Positions 6,007 through 13,452 of a DNA stretch of 19,174 nt are shown piece by piece. Origin of the DNA: JAAYZK01 sp964535025 (GTDB lineage: Bacteria; Planctomycetota; Phycisphaerae; SM23-33; FEN-1343); NCBI GenBank assembly GCA_964535025.1, contig CAZHRW010000095.1:1-19174 (forward strand). The letters are read 5' to 3'. The notes beneath the pieces are model-generated. The model had not been told where the DNA came from and made no database searches. It saw nothing but the letters and a program-made list of their open reading frames with translations. Position 1 is the first letter of the stretch, and the number at the start of each line of letters is the position of its first letter. The position numbers were made by a program, and so were the translations under genes.

Positions 6007-6474
6007 ATGCGGATCGACACGCAGTTCTCAGCGTTCCTGGTCAACAAACCGGGGGTCCTGGCGAAGATCACCCGCCGGCTGGCGAAAGCCCGACTGAACC
6101 TCATCGCCCTGACGCTGGTCGACTCCAGCGAGCACGGAGTGCTGCGGTTCGTCTGCGACAACCCCGAGAAGGCCCGCGAGGTGCTCGGCCGCAGCCACGA
6201 CCACTGGACGGAGACCGACGTGCTGGTCCTGACGCTGCCCAACCAGCCCGGCGCCCTGGCGACGGTCGCCGAGCTGTTGGCCGACGCGCACATCAACATT
6301 TCGTACGGCTACACCTCCGGCGGCGCGCCGGGCGGGCGGACGACCTGCGTGTTCAAGGTCGCCGACATGAAGAAGGCGGCCCGTCTGCTCGGGAAGGTCG
6401 CCCTCGCCGACAAAAACGGCACCGGCGGGAGCGACCGGCGAACGGTCCGCCCCTCGATCGCGCGGCGGAAGTGA
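6007..6474 (+). CDS. Tandem ACT-domain protein (amino-acid-binding regulator)
   Basis: A 155-residue protein consisting almost only of two ACT domains, about residues 1-68 (FSAFLVNKPGVLAKITRRLA) and 72-140 (VLTLPNQPGALATVAELLAD, then INISYGYTSG). Each has the beta-alpha-beta start with a PG turn where a ligand amino acid usually binds. There is no catalytic domain. Such free-standing pairs are thought to sense amino acids and modulate partner proteins; the partner here is unknown. The ATG at 6007 has GGAAAGG upstream. A basic Ser/Arg tail follows the second domain. The MgtC-like gene begins within 10 bases of the stop, so the two are probably one transcript. Confidence 0.87.
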   Translation: MRIDTQFSAFLVNKPGVLAKITRRLAKARLNLIALTLVDSSEHGVLRFVCDNPEKAREVLGRSHDHWTETDVLVLTLPNQPGALATVAELLADAHINISYGYTSGGAPGGRTTCVFKVADMKKAARLLGKVALADKNGTGGSDRRTVRPSIARRK

Positions 6475-6483
6475 GAAGTGTTC

Positions 6484-7209
6484 ATGACAGGATCGTCCGT
6501 ATCGGCGCTGGTCGCCTGGACGAATGACCCGGCGGGGTGGGCCGCGATCGAGACGGGGCTGCGGCTGATCACCGCGGCGGTCCTGGGCGGGCTGATCGGC
6601 CTGGAGCGGGGCGTGCACGGGCGGTCGGCGGGCCTGCGGACGCAGATGCTCGTGGCCGTCGGGGCGGCCCTGGCGATGGTGGTGAACCTGCGGTTCGTCG
6701 AGGTGTTCACCGACCCGAGCCTGCCGATCAGCATCGACCCGTCCCGCGTGGCCTACGGCGTGATGGGGGGCGTGGGGTTCCTCGGCGCCGGGGCGATCAT
6801 GCGGTTCGGGATCGGCATCCGCGGGTTGACCACCGCCGCGAGCCTCTGGTGCACCGCGGCGGTCGGCCTGGCGGCGGGGTTCGGCCTGTACGCCGTCGCC
6901 GCGTTCACGGCCCTGCTGGTCCTGGTGGTGCTGTGGGTGCTGCGGTTCCTCGATCGGATCCTCCCCCGCGCCCACGAGCGCCAACTGACGCTCGTGACCA
7001 CCGGCCCGGTCGCCGAGGCCGTCGAGCGCTTCGAGCATCTCCTCGGCGGCGCCGGCCTCGACGCCATGCAGGTCAGCCTCCGTCGGCCGGCCGAGGACCA
7101 GGCCGCCCGCGTCACCTTCCGCATCACCCTCCGCCGCCGGACGGACCTGATGGCGCTGCTGCGGGTCGTCGACGAGGCGCAGGACATCCACGGCGTGACG
7201 CTCGAATAG
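6484..7209 (+). CDS. MgtC/SapB/YhiD-family membrane protein
   Basis: Inner-membrane protein of about 241 residues. The N-terminal MgtC domain has several hydrophobic helices: LITAAVLGGLIGLERGVHGR (family signature GGxIGxER), then TQMLVAVGAALAMVV, GVMGGVGFLGAGAIMRFG (signature GxGFLGAGxI), and LTTAASLWCTAAVGLAAGFG followed by an Ala/Leu/Val helix. The C-terminal soluble domain, from about 165, resembles the ACT-like domain of the family. In pathogens MgtC is tied to low-magnesium survival and ATP synthase control; no such role can be claimed here. The ATG at 6484 has GAGAAG 5 bases upstream; a GTG at 6478 is an alternative. It ends 11 bases from the opposing kpsF-like gene. Confidence 0.9.
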   Translation: MTGSSVSALVAWTNDPAGWAAIETGLRLITAAVLGGLIGLERGVHGRSAGLRTQMLVAVGAALAMVVNLRFVEVFTDPSLPISIDPSRVAYGVMGGVGFLGAGAIMRFGIGIRGLTTAASLWCTAAVGLAAGFGLYAVAAFTALLVLVVLWVLRFLDRILPRAHERQLTLVTTGPVAEAVERFEHLLGGAGLDAMQVSLRRPAEDQAARVTFRITLRRRTDLMALLRVVDEAQDIHGVTLE

Positions 7210-7220
7210 GCCGCGGAGAC

Positions 7221-8171
7221 CTACTGCGAGGCGACCAGCCCCTTCAGGTCGGCCACGCCGAGCAGGACGCCGTCGGCGTCGACGACGGGAACTTCGCTGA
7301 TCCGCTTGTCCTTGCACAGGTCCAGCACGTCGCCGGCGCGCAGCGCGTCGGAGACGGTGAAGCAGTCGGCGATCATCACCTCGCCGACGGGGCGGGTGAG
7401 GAAGTCGGGGTCCTTCTCAATCCCGCGGCGCAGGTCCCCGTCGCAGAAGATCCCCAGCACCTTGCGGCCGGCGTCGACCACCACCGCGGCGCCGCTGCGG
7501 GCGCGGGTGATGGCGAACAGGGCCTCGCGGACCGGCCGGTCGGGGGCGATGGTGGCCACCGCCTCGCCGATCCGCATCACGTGCTTGACCGCCAGCGTCT
7601 TGCGCCCCAGGGCGCCGGCGGGGTGGCGGCGGGCGTAGTCTTCCACCCGGAACCCGCGGCGCTTCATCAGGCACAGCGCCAGCGCATCGCCCACCACGAG
7701 CATGGCGGTGGTCGTCGCCGTCGGCGCCAAGCCCAGCGGGCAGGCCTCCGCCAGGTCGCCCAGCAGGATCGCCATGGTCGCCTGGACCGCCAGGTACGAC
7801 TTGGACGAGGCCGTCACCGCGATGATCGGCACGCCCATCGACCGCACGAACGGCAGCAGGGCGGAGATCTCGCTGCTCTCGCCGGAGTTGGAGAACACCA
7901 GCATCAGGTCGTCCGCCTGCACCATGCCCAGGTCCCCGTGCAGGGCCTCGGCCGGATGGAGGAAGAACGACGGCGTGCCCGTCGAGGCCAGCGTGGCGGA
8001 GATCTTCATGGCGATCTGCCCGGCCTTGCCCATCCCGCAGGCGATGATGCGCCCGCGGCAGCGCTCCATCGCGTCCACGGCCGCGACGAACGTGTGGTCC
8101 AGGTGATCGCGCACCTGGCGCAGGGCGCTGATCTCGATGTCCAGGACCTGTCGGGCATATTCGAGCGTCAT
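7221..8171 (-). CDS. kpsF: D-arabinose-5-phosphate isomerase, KpsF/GutQ family
   Basis: Interconverts ribulose 5-phosphate and arabinose 5-phosphate, the first step toward Kdo for lipopolysaccharide or capsule. The 316 residues have a sugar-isomerase (SIS) domain (about 30-170) with ACGMGKAG (44-51), TLASTGTPSFFLHPAEA and SNSGESSE (94-101). The linker contains the family hallmark HPAGALG (183-189), and two CBS domains follow (about 195-316). Full family length. The ATG at 8171 gives the typical MTLEYARQVLDIE start; an upstream GTG at 8219 would add 16 residues with no family match. No clear Shine-Dalgarno is seen. The gene is separated from lipA by 89 bases and may be its own unit or the tail of that operon. 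GutQ-type regulation of polyol use is an alternative role. Confidence 0.92.
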   Translation of the reverse strand: MTLEYARQVLDIEISALRQVRDHLDHTFVAAVDAMERCRGRIIACGMGKAGQIAMKISATLASTGTPSFFLHPAEALHGDLGMVQADDLMLVFSNSGESSEISALLPFVRSMGVPIIAVTASSKSYLAVQATMAILLGDLAEACPLGLAPTATTTAMLVVGDALALCLMKRRGFRVEDYARRHPAGALGRKTLAVKHVMRIGEAVATIAPDRPVREALFAITRARSGAAVVVDAGRKVLGIFCDGDLRRGIEKDPDFLTRPVGEVMIADCFTVSDALRAGDVLDLCKDKRISEVPVVDADGVLLGVADLKGLVASQ

Positions 8172-8244
8172 AGGGGTATTGAACCGGGTTTGGGCGCGAC
8201 TGTCACGCAAAAGGTGCACGACATTCCGAACGTGTCGGGCATCG

Positions 8245-8263
8245 TGACCGGCCGCGGCGGTCA
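8245..8263 (-). terminator. Small hairpin at the lipA stop codon
   Basis: TGACCG (8245-8250) pairs with CGGTCA (8258-8263) around GCCGCGG; on the minus strand the stem begins in the TGA stop of lipA. Short and without a T-tract, so a weak candidate only. Confidence 0.25.
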
Positions 8264-9154
8264 GCGGCGCGCGTCGTCAAAGACGTGCTCGGCGTGGTAG
8301 CTGCTGCGGACGAACGGCCCGGCCGCGACGGCGGCGAAGCCCATCGCGAGCCCCTCGTCCCGCCAGCGGTCGAACTCGGCCGGTTCGACGAACCGCGCCA
8401 CCGGAACGTGGGCGCTGGAGGGGGCGAGGTACTGCCCGATGGTCAGCACCTCGCAGCCGACGCCGCGCAGATCCTCCATCACCCGGCGGACCTCGTCGGG
8501 CGTCTCGCCCAGCCCGACCATCAGGCCGCTCTTGGTCACCAGGCCCTCGCCGCGGCGTGCGGCATAGGCGAGGACGTCGAGGCTGCGGCGGTAGTCGGCC
8601 TGGGGGCGGACCGCGTCGTAGAGGCGGGCGATGGTCTCGACGTTGTGGTTGAACACGTCCGGCCGCGCCGCCAGGACCGTGTCGATCGCGTCGGTGTCGC
8701 CCAGGAAGTCCGGCGTGAGCACCTCAACCCGCGCGCCCTCGCAGGCGGCGCGGACCGCGGCGATCGTCCGGGCGAAGTGGGCGGCCCCGCCGTCGGGCAG
8801 GTCGTCGCGGGTGACCGAGGTGATCACCACGTACCGCAGGCCCAGCCGGCGGGACGCCTCGGCGACCGCTTCGGGCTCGTCGGCGCGGGGCGGGCCCGGG
8901 TCGCCCGGCTCGACGGCGCAGAACCGGCAGTTGCGTGTGCAGTGGTCGCCGAGGATCATGAACGTCGCCGTCCCCCGCGCGAAGCACTCCCCGCGGTTGG
9001 GGCAGTGGGCTCCGTCGCACACCGTCGTCAGCTCCAGCGCCGCCAGCAGGTCCGTCACCTCGCGGAGCTTCGCCCCGGCGGGGATCCGCCGCTTCAACCA
9101 CGGCGGCAGGCGGCGCTTGGGAGCGGCGGGGGGGGTGGTCTCTGGCGTCGGCAT
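8261..9154 (-). CDS. lipA: Lipoyl synthase
   Basis: Radical-SAM enzyme that inserts two sulfurs into octanoyl groups on lipoyl domains. The 297 residues show both cluster motifs: the auxiliary C46-x4-C51-x5-C57 (CDGAHCPNRGEC) and the radical-SAM C72-x3-C76-x2-C79 (CTRNCRFC). The conserved SVTRDDLPDGGA stretch, FNHNVET, KSGLMVGLGE and the C-terminal RSSYHAEHV (with the essential RSSYxAE) are intact. GGAGG lies 8 bases before the ATG at 9154, inside the end of the preceding MDR gene, whose stop is only 3 bases upstream, so translation is probably coupled. Being last in the E2-E3-SDR-MDR operon, it very probably serves that complex. No lipB or lplA is in the window. Confidence 0.96.
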   Translation of the reverse strand: MPTPETTPPAAPKRRLPPWLKRRIPAGAKLREVTDLLAALELTTVCDGAHCPNRGECFARGTATFMILGDHCTRNCRFCAVEPGDPGPPRADEPEAVAEASRRLGLRYVVITSVTRDDLPDGGAAHFARTIAAVRAACEGARVEVLTPDFLGDTDAIDTVLAARPDVFNHNVETIARLYDAVRPQADYRRSLDVLAYAARRGEGLVTKSGLMVGLGETPDEVRRVMEDLRGVGCEVLTIGQYLAPSSAHVPVARFVEPAEFDRWRDEGLAMGFAAVAAGPFVRSSYHAEHVFDDARR

Positions 9155-9157
9155 CGT

Positions 9158-10795
9158 TCAGCCTCCGGCGACGGCCAGGAGTTTCGCCTCGGCGGCGCGG
9201 GTCCACATGCCGTCGTTGAGGGCCTCGGCGACGGCGGGGTAGTGGGCCGCCAGGTCGGCCAGGGGGATCAGCCCGACGTCCCGCAGGGCCGGGTAGACGA
9301 CGATCTTGCCGGCCAGCGTGCGGTTTTCGACGGCGGCGATGCCCTCGATCGCCCCGGCCATGCCGCTGACGGCGTCGACCGAGATGTTGGTGTCGAGCTT
9401 GCCGGCGGTGACCTTGTCCAGGACGATCTTCATGTCCGAGATCCGCGAGCCGCTCGTGCCGAACATCCAGCAGCGGTTGCGGATGTAGGTGTCCAGGTCG
9501 ATCGCCTGGCGGGTCCCGGCGGGGATGCCGGCGAAGATGTTGATCATCGCCCGCTCGGCACTGTCGCGGACCGCCTGGGCCACCAGTTGAGGCACCGGGG
9601 CCATCAGGGCGATGTAGCTGAAGGTCTCCTCCAGCGGCGTCTCCTGCGGGTTGACCAGCCGCAGCGCCACGCCGTTCGCCGCCGCCAGCGGGCGGGCCTT
9701 GGCGCCCAGGGAGTCCAGCCGTGCGGCGTCGAAGTCGGTCGCCGTCAACGACAGGCCCGTCGCGTCGGTGCACAGGTCGCGGATGACGTGCATCTGGCCC
9801 ATCGGCCCGCCGGCGCCGACGATGAGGATGCTGTCGCCGTCGCGAACCTCCCCGTCGCCGGGGATATGCTCGTAGGCCTCGGCGGGATCGTCGCCGGTCG
9901 TGCCGATCCAGCGGGTCATGCCGTAATGGACGCGGCCGACGTCGATCGACACCGGCTCGCCGAACGTGTCGCCGCCGGTGACGAGGTTGATGATCCCGCG
10001 CGGGGCGAGCTTGTCGCACAGGGCCTCGACCGTGGCGCCGGCGGCGCCGAAGTAGACGATGTCGTCGAAGGCCCCGTTCGCCAGCGTGTCGATCTTCTCG
10101 GCCGTCACCGACACCACGTCCGCCGGCGGCCCGTCGCCGCTGTAGGCCCCCTCGACGGCGCGGGCCTCGCGGCCGGGCTCGACGACGATCGCCAGCCGTC
10201 CGCCGGCCTTGATCGTGCGGCGTTCGGCGGTGACATAGGCGCACTCGACGCACGCCCACGGCTCGACCAGCGCGACGGCCGACGCGCTGAGGTCGTCCTC
10301 GACGGGGATCAGGAACGACTCACCGCTGTCGGGATCGACGGTGACCCGCTCGTCCATCAACACGTACGCCTGCAGGCCGCCCTCGATGTTGTAGCCGAAC
10401 GCGGCGTTGGCGTTGGCGGTCTTCAACGCGCGGTAGTCGGTCTGGATCAGCCGCCGGTCGCCCACGCGACAGCGGGTGACCCGCTCGCCGGCGGCCACGA
10501 TCCGGCAGACCGCCTCGTGGCCGGGCACCGTGGGGGCCTCGCCCGGCACGTAACTGGGGATCTCCGCCAGCGCCTCGGCCGAGAGCCCCTCGAGGATCTC
10601 GCTCTTCCGCGCGTGCGCGCTGAACTGCTTGAGCAGCTTCAGGTCCGAAAAGCACAACCCCACCGCCTCGATCCGGCCCACCACCTGCGTCGGGCCGGGT
10701 TTGAACACAGCCTTGGCCTTATTCAAGGTCAGCTTACCGGGACCGATCAACTGGACGGCATATTGGGTCTCCGGTAGTCCGTTCGTCTCGTTCAT
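9158..10795 (-). CDS. Long zinc-type (MDR) alcohol dehydrogenase with extra internal domain
   Basis: A 545-residue medium-chain dehydrogenase-like protein, much longer than the usual 340-420. The GroES-like catalytic part has GLCFSDLK (46-53, zinc ligand C48), PGHEAVCRIVAAGERV (91-106, H93 and E94) and EPWACVECAY (178-187). A region of about 140 residues with weak nucleotide-fold features (about 200-325) is inserted before the canonical Rossmann motif ILIVGAGGPMGQMHV (about 343-357). The four-cysteine structural zinc loop is absent. It resembles the L-sorbose-1-phosphate reductase / sorbitol dehydrogenase side of the family, so a polyol or ketose (phosphate) is a likely substrate, but that is inference. 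It sits between the SDR gene (31 bases upstream) and lipA. The Shine-Dalgarno region is only purine-rich (GAGAAAGAG). Confidence 0.8.
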   Translation of the reverse strand: MNETNGLPETQYAVQLIGPGKLTLNKAKAVFKPGPTQVVGRIEAVGLCFSDLKLLKQFSAHARKSEILEGLSAEALAEIPSYVPGEAPTVPGHEAVCRIVAAGERVTRCRVGDRRLIQTDYRALKTANANAAFGYNIEGGLQAYVLMDERVTVDPDSGESFLIPVEDDLSASAVALVEPWACVECAYVTAERRTIKAGGRLAIVVEPGREARAVEGAYSGDGPPADVVSVTAEKIDTLANGAFDDIVYFGAAGATVEALCDKLAPRGIINLVTGGDTFGEPVSIDVGRVHYGMTRWIGTTGDDPAEAYEHIPGDGEVRDGDSILIVGAGGPMGQMHVIRDLCTDATGLSLTATDFDAARLDSLGAKARPLAAANGVALRLVNPQETPLEETFSYIALMAPVPQLVAQAVRDSAERAMINIFAGIPAGTRQAIDLDTYIRNRCWMFGTSGSRISDMKIVLDKVTAGKLDTNISVDAVSGMAGAIEGIAAVENRTLAGKIVVYPALRDVGLIPLADLAAHYPAVAEALNDGMWTRAAEAKLLAVAGG

Positions 10796-10826
10796 CGTCG
10801 GTCTCTTTCTCGGTAGTTCAATGCGA

Positions 10827-11909
10827 TCAGCTTAGCATGACCTGTCCGCCGGTGACAGGGACGGCCTGGCCGGTTTCGTAGTGCTGGTCGATGAGGTAAT
10901 ACACCGCGTGCATCACATCGGCGGTCCGGCAGCCGCGGCCCATGGGGACCTTCGCCTCGTAGAAGGCCTTGACGTCGGCGATCGTGGCGGCGCCGGGGAC
11001 CTTGCCGGTGCGGAGGTACTGGACGAACAGCCCGCGGTCCGGGTCGGACCACAGCGGCCCGTCGAAGAAGTTGCCCGGGCAGATCGCGTTGACCTTGATC
11101 CCGTCTTCGACCAGCTCCAGGGCGAACGACTGCGTCAGGCCGATCCCGCCGAACTTGCTGCCGGCGTAGGCGCCGTTGCGGTTCGAGCCGGTCAGCCCGC
11201 TCTTGGAGTTGATCTGGATGATGTCGCTGCGATAGGCCCCGTCGGCCAGGTGGCCGATCGCCAGGATCGCCGCCGCCGCCTGCACGCACAGGAAGTAGCC
11301 CTTGTAGTTGACGGCGGTGACGAAGTCGAAGTCGCTCTCGCTCTGCGTCTTGACGCTCTCGGCCTTCAGGACGCCGGCGTTGGCGATGAACACGTCGAAC
11401 CCGCCGTAGGCGCCGACGACCTCGGCCAGGGCGGCCCGGATCGACGCGGCATCGGTGACATTCATCGCCACGCCCATCGCACGGCCCTCGCCGTGGTCGC
11501 GGCAGATCGCGGCGGCCGCCTCGGCGGCGCCGTCGACGTTGATGTCCGCCAGGGCCACGTACGCGCCCTGGGCGGCGAGGTCCTGGGCGATCTCCAGCCC
11601 GAACCCCTGGGCGGCGCCCGTGACCACCGCCACCTTGCCGGCCACGCGGCCGGACGCCTGGCAGCACGTCACGGCGAACGTGCCGACACCCTCGACCACG
11701 ACGGCCCCCGGAGCCCTGCCCGCCACCGCCTCGCGAAGGGCCGCGACCATCGCCTCGGGCGTCTCGGCTTCGGACGGCAATGCCACGGTCAAGGCGCCGC
11801 CGGGCGCCTCGTCGACCTTCGTCACCCGCACCGGACGGCCGTCCACGGCCAGCAGCACCCGCAGGGCGGGCGCGACGACGTTGAGCTTGTCTGCATCACT
11901 GGATGGCAT
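10827..11909 (-). CDS. SDR dehydrogenase, sorbitol-6-phosphate / rhamnulose-phosphate-aldolase-linked type
   Basis: A 360-residue oxidoreductase. A classical short-chain dehydrogenase domain starts near residue 88: VTGAAQGFG (96-104) binds the cofactor, IANAGVL follows at 175-181, and the active site is INSKSG (233-238) with Y248-x3-K252 (YAGSK), then ICPGN. The first 85 or so residues include VVVEGVGTFAV (70-80). This resembles the hinge that joins aldolase and dehydrogenase parts in bifunctional rhamnulose-1-phosphate aldolase/dehydrogenases and the N-terminus of some sorbitol-6-phosphate dehydrogenases, so it may be a leftover aldolase edge. The ATG at 11909 has GGGAG 8 bases upstream. Gaps of 28 bases to lpdA and 31 to the MDR gene place it in the operon. 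The exact substrate cannot be told. Confidence 0.85.
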   Translation of the reverse strand: MPSSDADKLNVVAPALRVLLAVDGRPVRVTKVDEAPGGALTVALPSEAETPEAMVAALREAVAGRAPGAVVVEGVGTFAVTCCQASGRVAGKVAVVTGAAQGFGLEIAQDLAAQGAYVALADINVDGAAEAAAAICRDHGEGRAMGVAMNVTDAASIRAALAEVVGAYGGFDVFIANAGVLKAESVKTQSESDFDFVTAVNYKGYFLCVQAAAAILAIGHLADGAYRSDIIQINSKSGLTGSNRNGAYAGSKFGGIGLTQSFALELVEDGIKVNAICPGNFFDGPLWSDPDRGLFVQYLRTGKVPGAATIADVKAFYEAKVPMGRGCRTADVMHAVYYLIDQHYETGQAVPVTGGQVMLS

Positions 11910-11937
11910 ACACTTCTCCCAATTGCAAACGCGGACC

Positions 11938-13362
11938 CTACGACTGCCCACCCGCAACCGCCTTGATAATCCGTCGCGGCGGCAGGTTCAACGCGGCGTG
12001 CAGGGCATCCTCGGCCGATTCCTTCACGGCTTCGCTGATGGTCGGGTGGGCGAAGACGGCCTCGGCCAGGTCTCGCGTCGTGGCCTGTTGGTCGAGCATG
12101 CATCCAGCGGCGGCGATGACCTCCGTGGCGCTGTGGCCGACCATGTGCACGCCCAGCAGGGCGTCGGTCTCGCGGTGGCGGACGACCTTCACAAAGCCCT
12201 CCTCGTGACCGGTGGCCATCGCCTTGCCCAGGTGGCTCAGCGGGAACCTGCCGACCGAGATCGGCAGGCCCTGCTCGACGGCCTTCTGGCTGGTCAGGCC
12301 GACGCCGGCGATTTCCGGGAAGGTATAGACGCACCAGGGCACGGCGGCGGCGAACTCGCGGGCGTGACCGAGGGCGTTCTCGACGGCCGCCACGCCTTGC
12401 GCGCTGGCGGCGTGGGCCAGCAGGCAGCGGCCGTTCGCGTCGCCGATGCAGTAGATGCCCGCGGCGGCGGTCTCCATCCGGTCGTTGACCCGCAGGAAGC
12501 CGCGATCGGTCTGGAGCCCCACGGCCTCCAGGCCGATGTCGGCCGTGGCGGGGCGGCGGCCGGTGGCGACGAGAACCCTGTCGGCCTCGAGCGTCTGGCC
12601 GCCGGACAGCGTGGCGGAGACGCCCTCGCCGGTTGTGGTGAGAGCTTCCACCTTCGTATCGGTGTGGACGGCAATCCCGCGCTGCTTGAACGTCGCGGCC
12701 AGCGCGTCGGCCAGCTCGGCGTCCATCTCCGGCAGCAGGCGGGGCATCATCTCGACGACCGTCACCTCGACGCCGAGCGGCTGCATCATGCAGGCGAACT
12801 CGCAGCCGATCACGCCGCCGCCGACGATCACCAGCCGCTGCGGCAGCGCGTCCCAGTGCAGCGACTCGTCGGACGTGCAGACGATCGCCGGGTCCTCCGG
12901 CCAGCCGGGGATCCGCGCCGGCGTCGAGCCGACGGCCAGGAGGATCCTGTCGGCGGTCAGCGTCGCGGGCGCGGCGCCCTCGACGGCGATCGCACCGGGG
13001 CCGGTCAGGCGGCCGTGCCCTTCGAAGACCTTCACCTTCCGCGCGCCGAACAACGCCTTGACGCCGCCGCGCAGCGTGGCGACGACCTTGTCCTTGCGCT
13101 GCTGGATGGCCGTCCAATCGAACGACACATCGCCTTCCACGTGCACGCCCAACTCGCCGGCATGGGCGATCCGGTGCAGCAGCTCCGCCGAGGCCAGCAG
13201 CGCCTTGGACGGGATGCACCCGTTGTTCAGACACGTTCCGCCCAGGTGGCTCTTCTCGATGACGGCGACCGACGCGCCCAACTGGGCAGCCTTCAGTGCG
13301 GCGATGTACCCGCCGGGACCGGAGCCGAGGACCGCGATGTCGAAATGGTTCTTGGTAGCCAT
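11938..13362 (-). CDS. lpdA: Dihydrolipoamide dehydrogenase (E3)
   Basis: Flavoprotein that reoxidises dihydrolipoyl groups with NAD+, the E3 of 2-oxoacid, acetoin or glycine-cleavage complexes. The 474 residues show the FAD motif GSGPGGY (13-19), the redox disulfide GGTCLNNGCIPSK (41-53; C44 and C49), the NAD motif VIVGGGVIGCE, TGRRPATADIGLE, the second FAD motif YCIGDANG and the C-terminal HPTISEA with the catalytic His. The ATG at 13362 is chosen by family alignment, with AAGGA just upstream; an upstream GTG-like extension would translate repeat sequence (FRVSCFEFRI) and is rejected. The gene stands 90 bases after E2, with the CGAAA repeat in between, and 28 bases before the SDR gene. The genetic setting says it serves the E1-E2 encoded here. 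Confidence 0.96.
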   Translation of the reverse strand: MATKNHFDIAVLGSGPGGYIAALKAAQLGASVAVIEKSHLGGTCLNNGCIPSKALLASAELLHRIAHAGELGVHVEGDVSFDWTAIQQRKDKVVATLRGGVKALFGARKVKVFEGHGRLTGPGAIAVEGAAPATLTADRILLAVGSTPARIPGWPEDPAIVCTSDESLHWDALPQRLVIVGGGVIGCEFACMMQPLGVEVTVVEMMPRLLPEMDAELADALAATFKQRGIAVHTDTKVEALTTTGEGVSATLSGGQTLEADRVLVATGRRPATADIGLEAVGLQTDRGFLRVNDRMETAAAGIYCIGDANGRCLLAHAASAQGVAAVENALGHAREFAAAVPWCVYTFPEIAGVGLTSQKAVEQGLPISVGRFPLSHLGKAMATGHEEGFVKVVRHRETDALLGVHMVGHSATEVIAAAGCMLDQQATTRDLAEAVFAHPTISEAVKESAEDALHAALNLPPRRIIKAVAGGQS

Positions 13363-13376
13363 GGTTCCTTCAGGCA

Positions 13377-13446
13377 AAATCCGAAACTCGAAGCACGAAA
13401 CACGAAACAAACCCGAAACGACAAAACGGCGAAAACGGCAAACGAA
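13377..13446 (+). repeat. Solo CGAAA-type repeat between E2 and E3 genes
   Basis: A stretch beginning AAATCCGAAACTCGAAGC and passing through CACGAAACAAAC into ACAAAACGGCGAAAACGGCA. It matches the left arm of the cassette at 32 of 36 positions (4315-4350) and shows the same change to ACGGCAA-type steps afterwards. Here it has no gene and no inverted partner. It fills most of the 90-base gap between two co-oriented genes and would be transcribed with them. Confidence 0.88.
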
Positions 13447-13452
13447 AGGCCC

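Noticed and set aside
8172..8219. Longer kpsF start at a GTG (8219)
   Set aside because: Adds 16 residues without family similarity; the ATG at 8171 gives the standard start.
8285..10777. A long plus-strand open frame opposite lipA and the MDR gene
   Set aside because: Composition is that of a shadow frame, and the minus strand holds intact enzymes with catalytic residues and coupled ribosome binding sites.
13363..13452. Upstream start for lpdA reading through the repeat
   Set aside because: The extension would translate repeat sequence (FRVSCFEFRI) that no dihydrolipoamide dehydrogenase has; the ATG at 13362 aligns with the family start.
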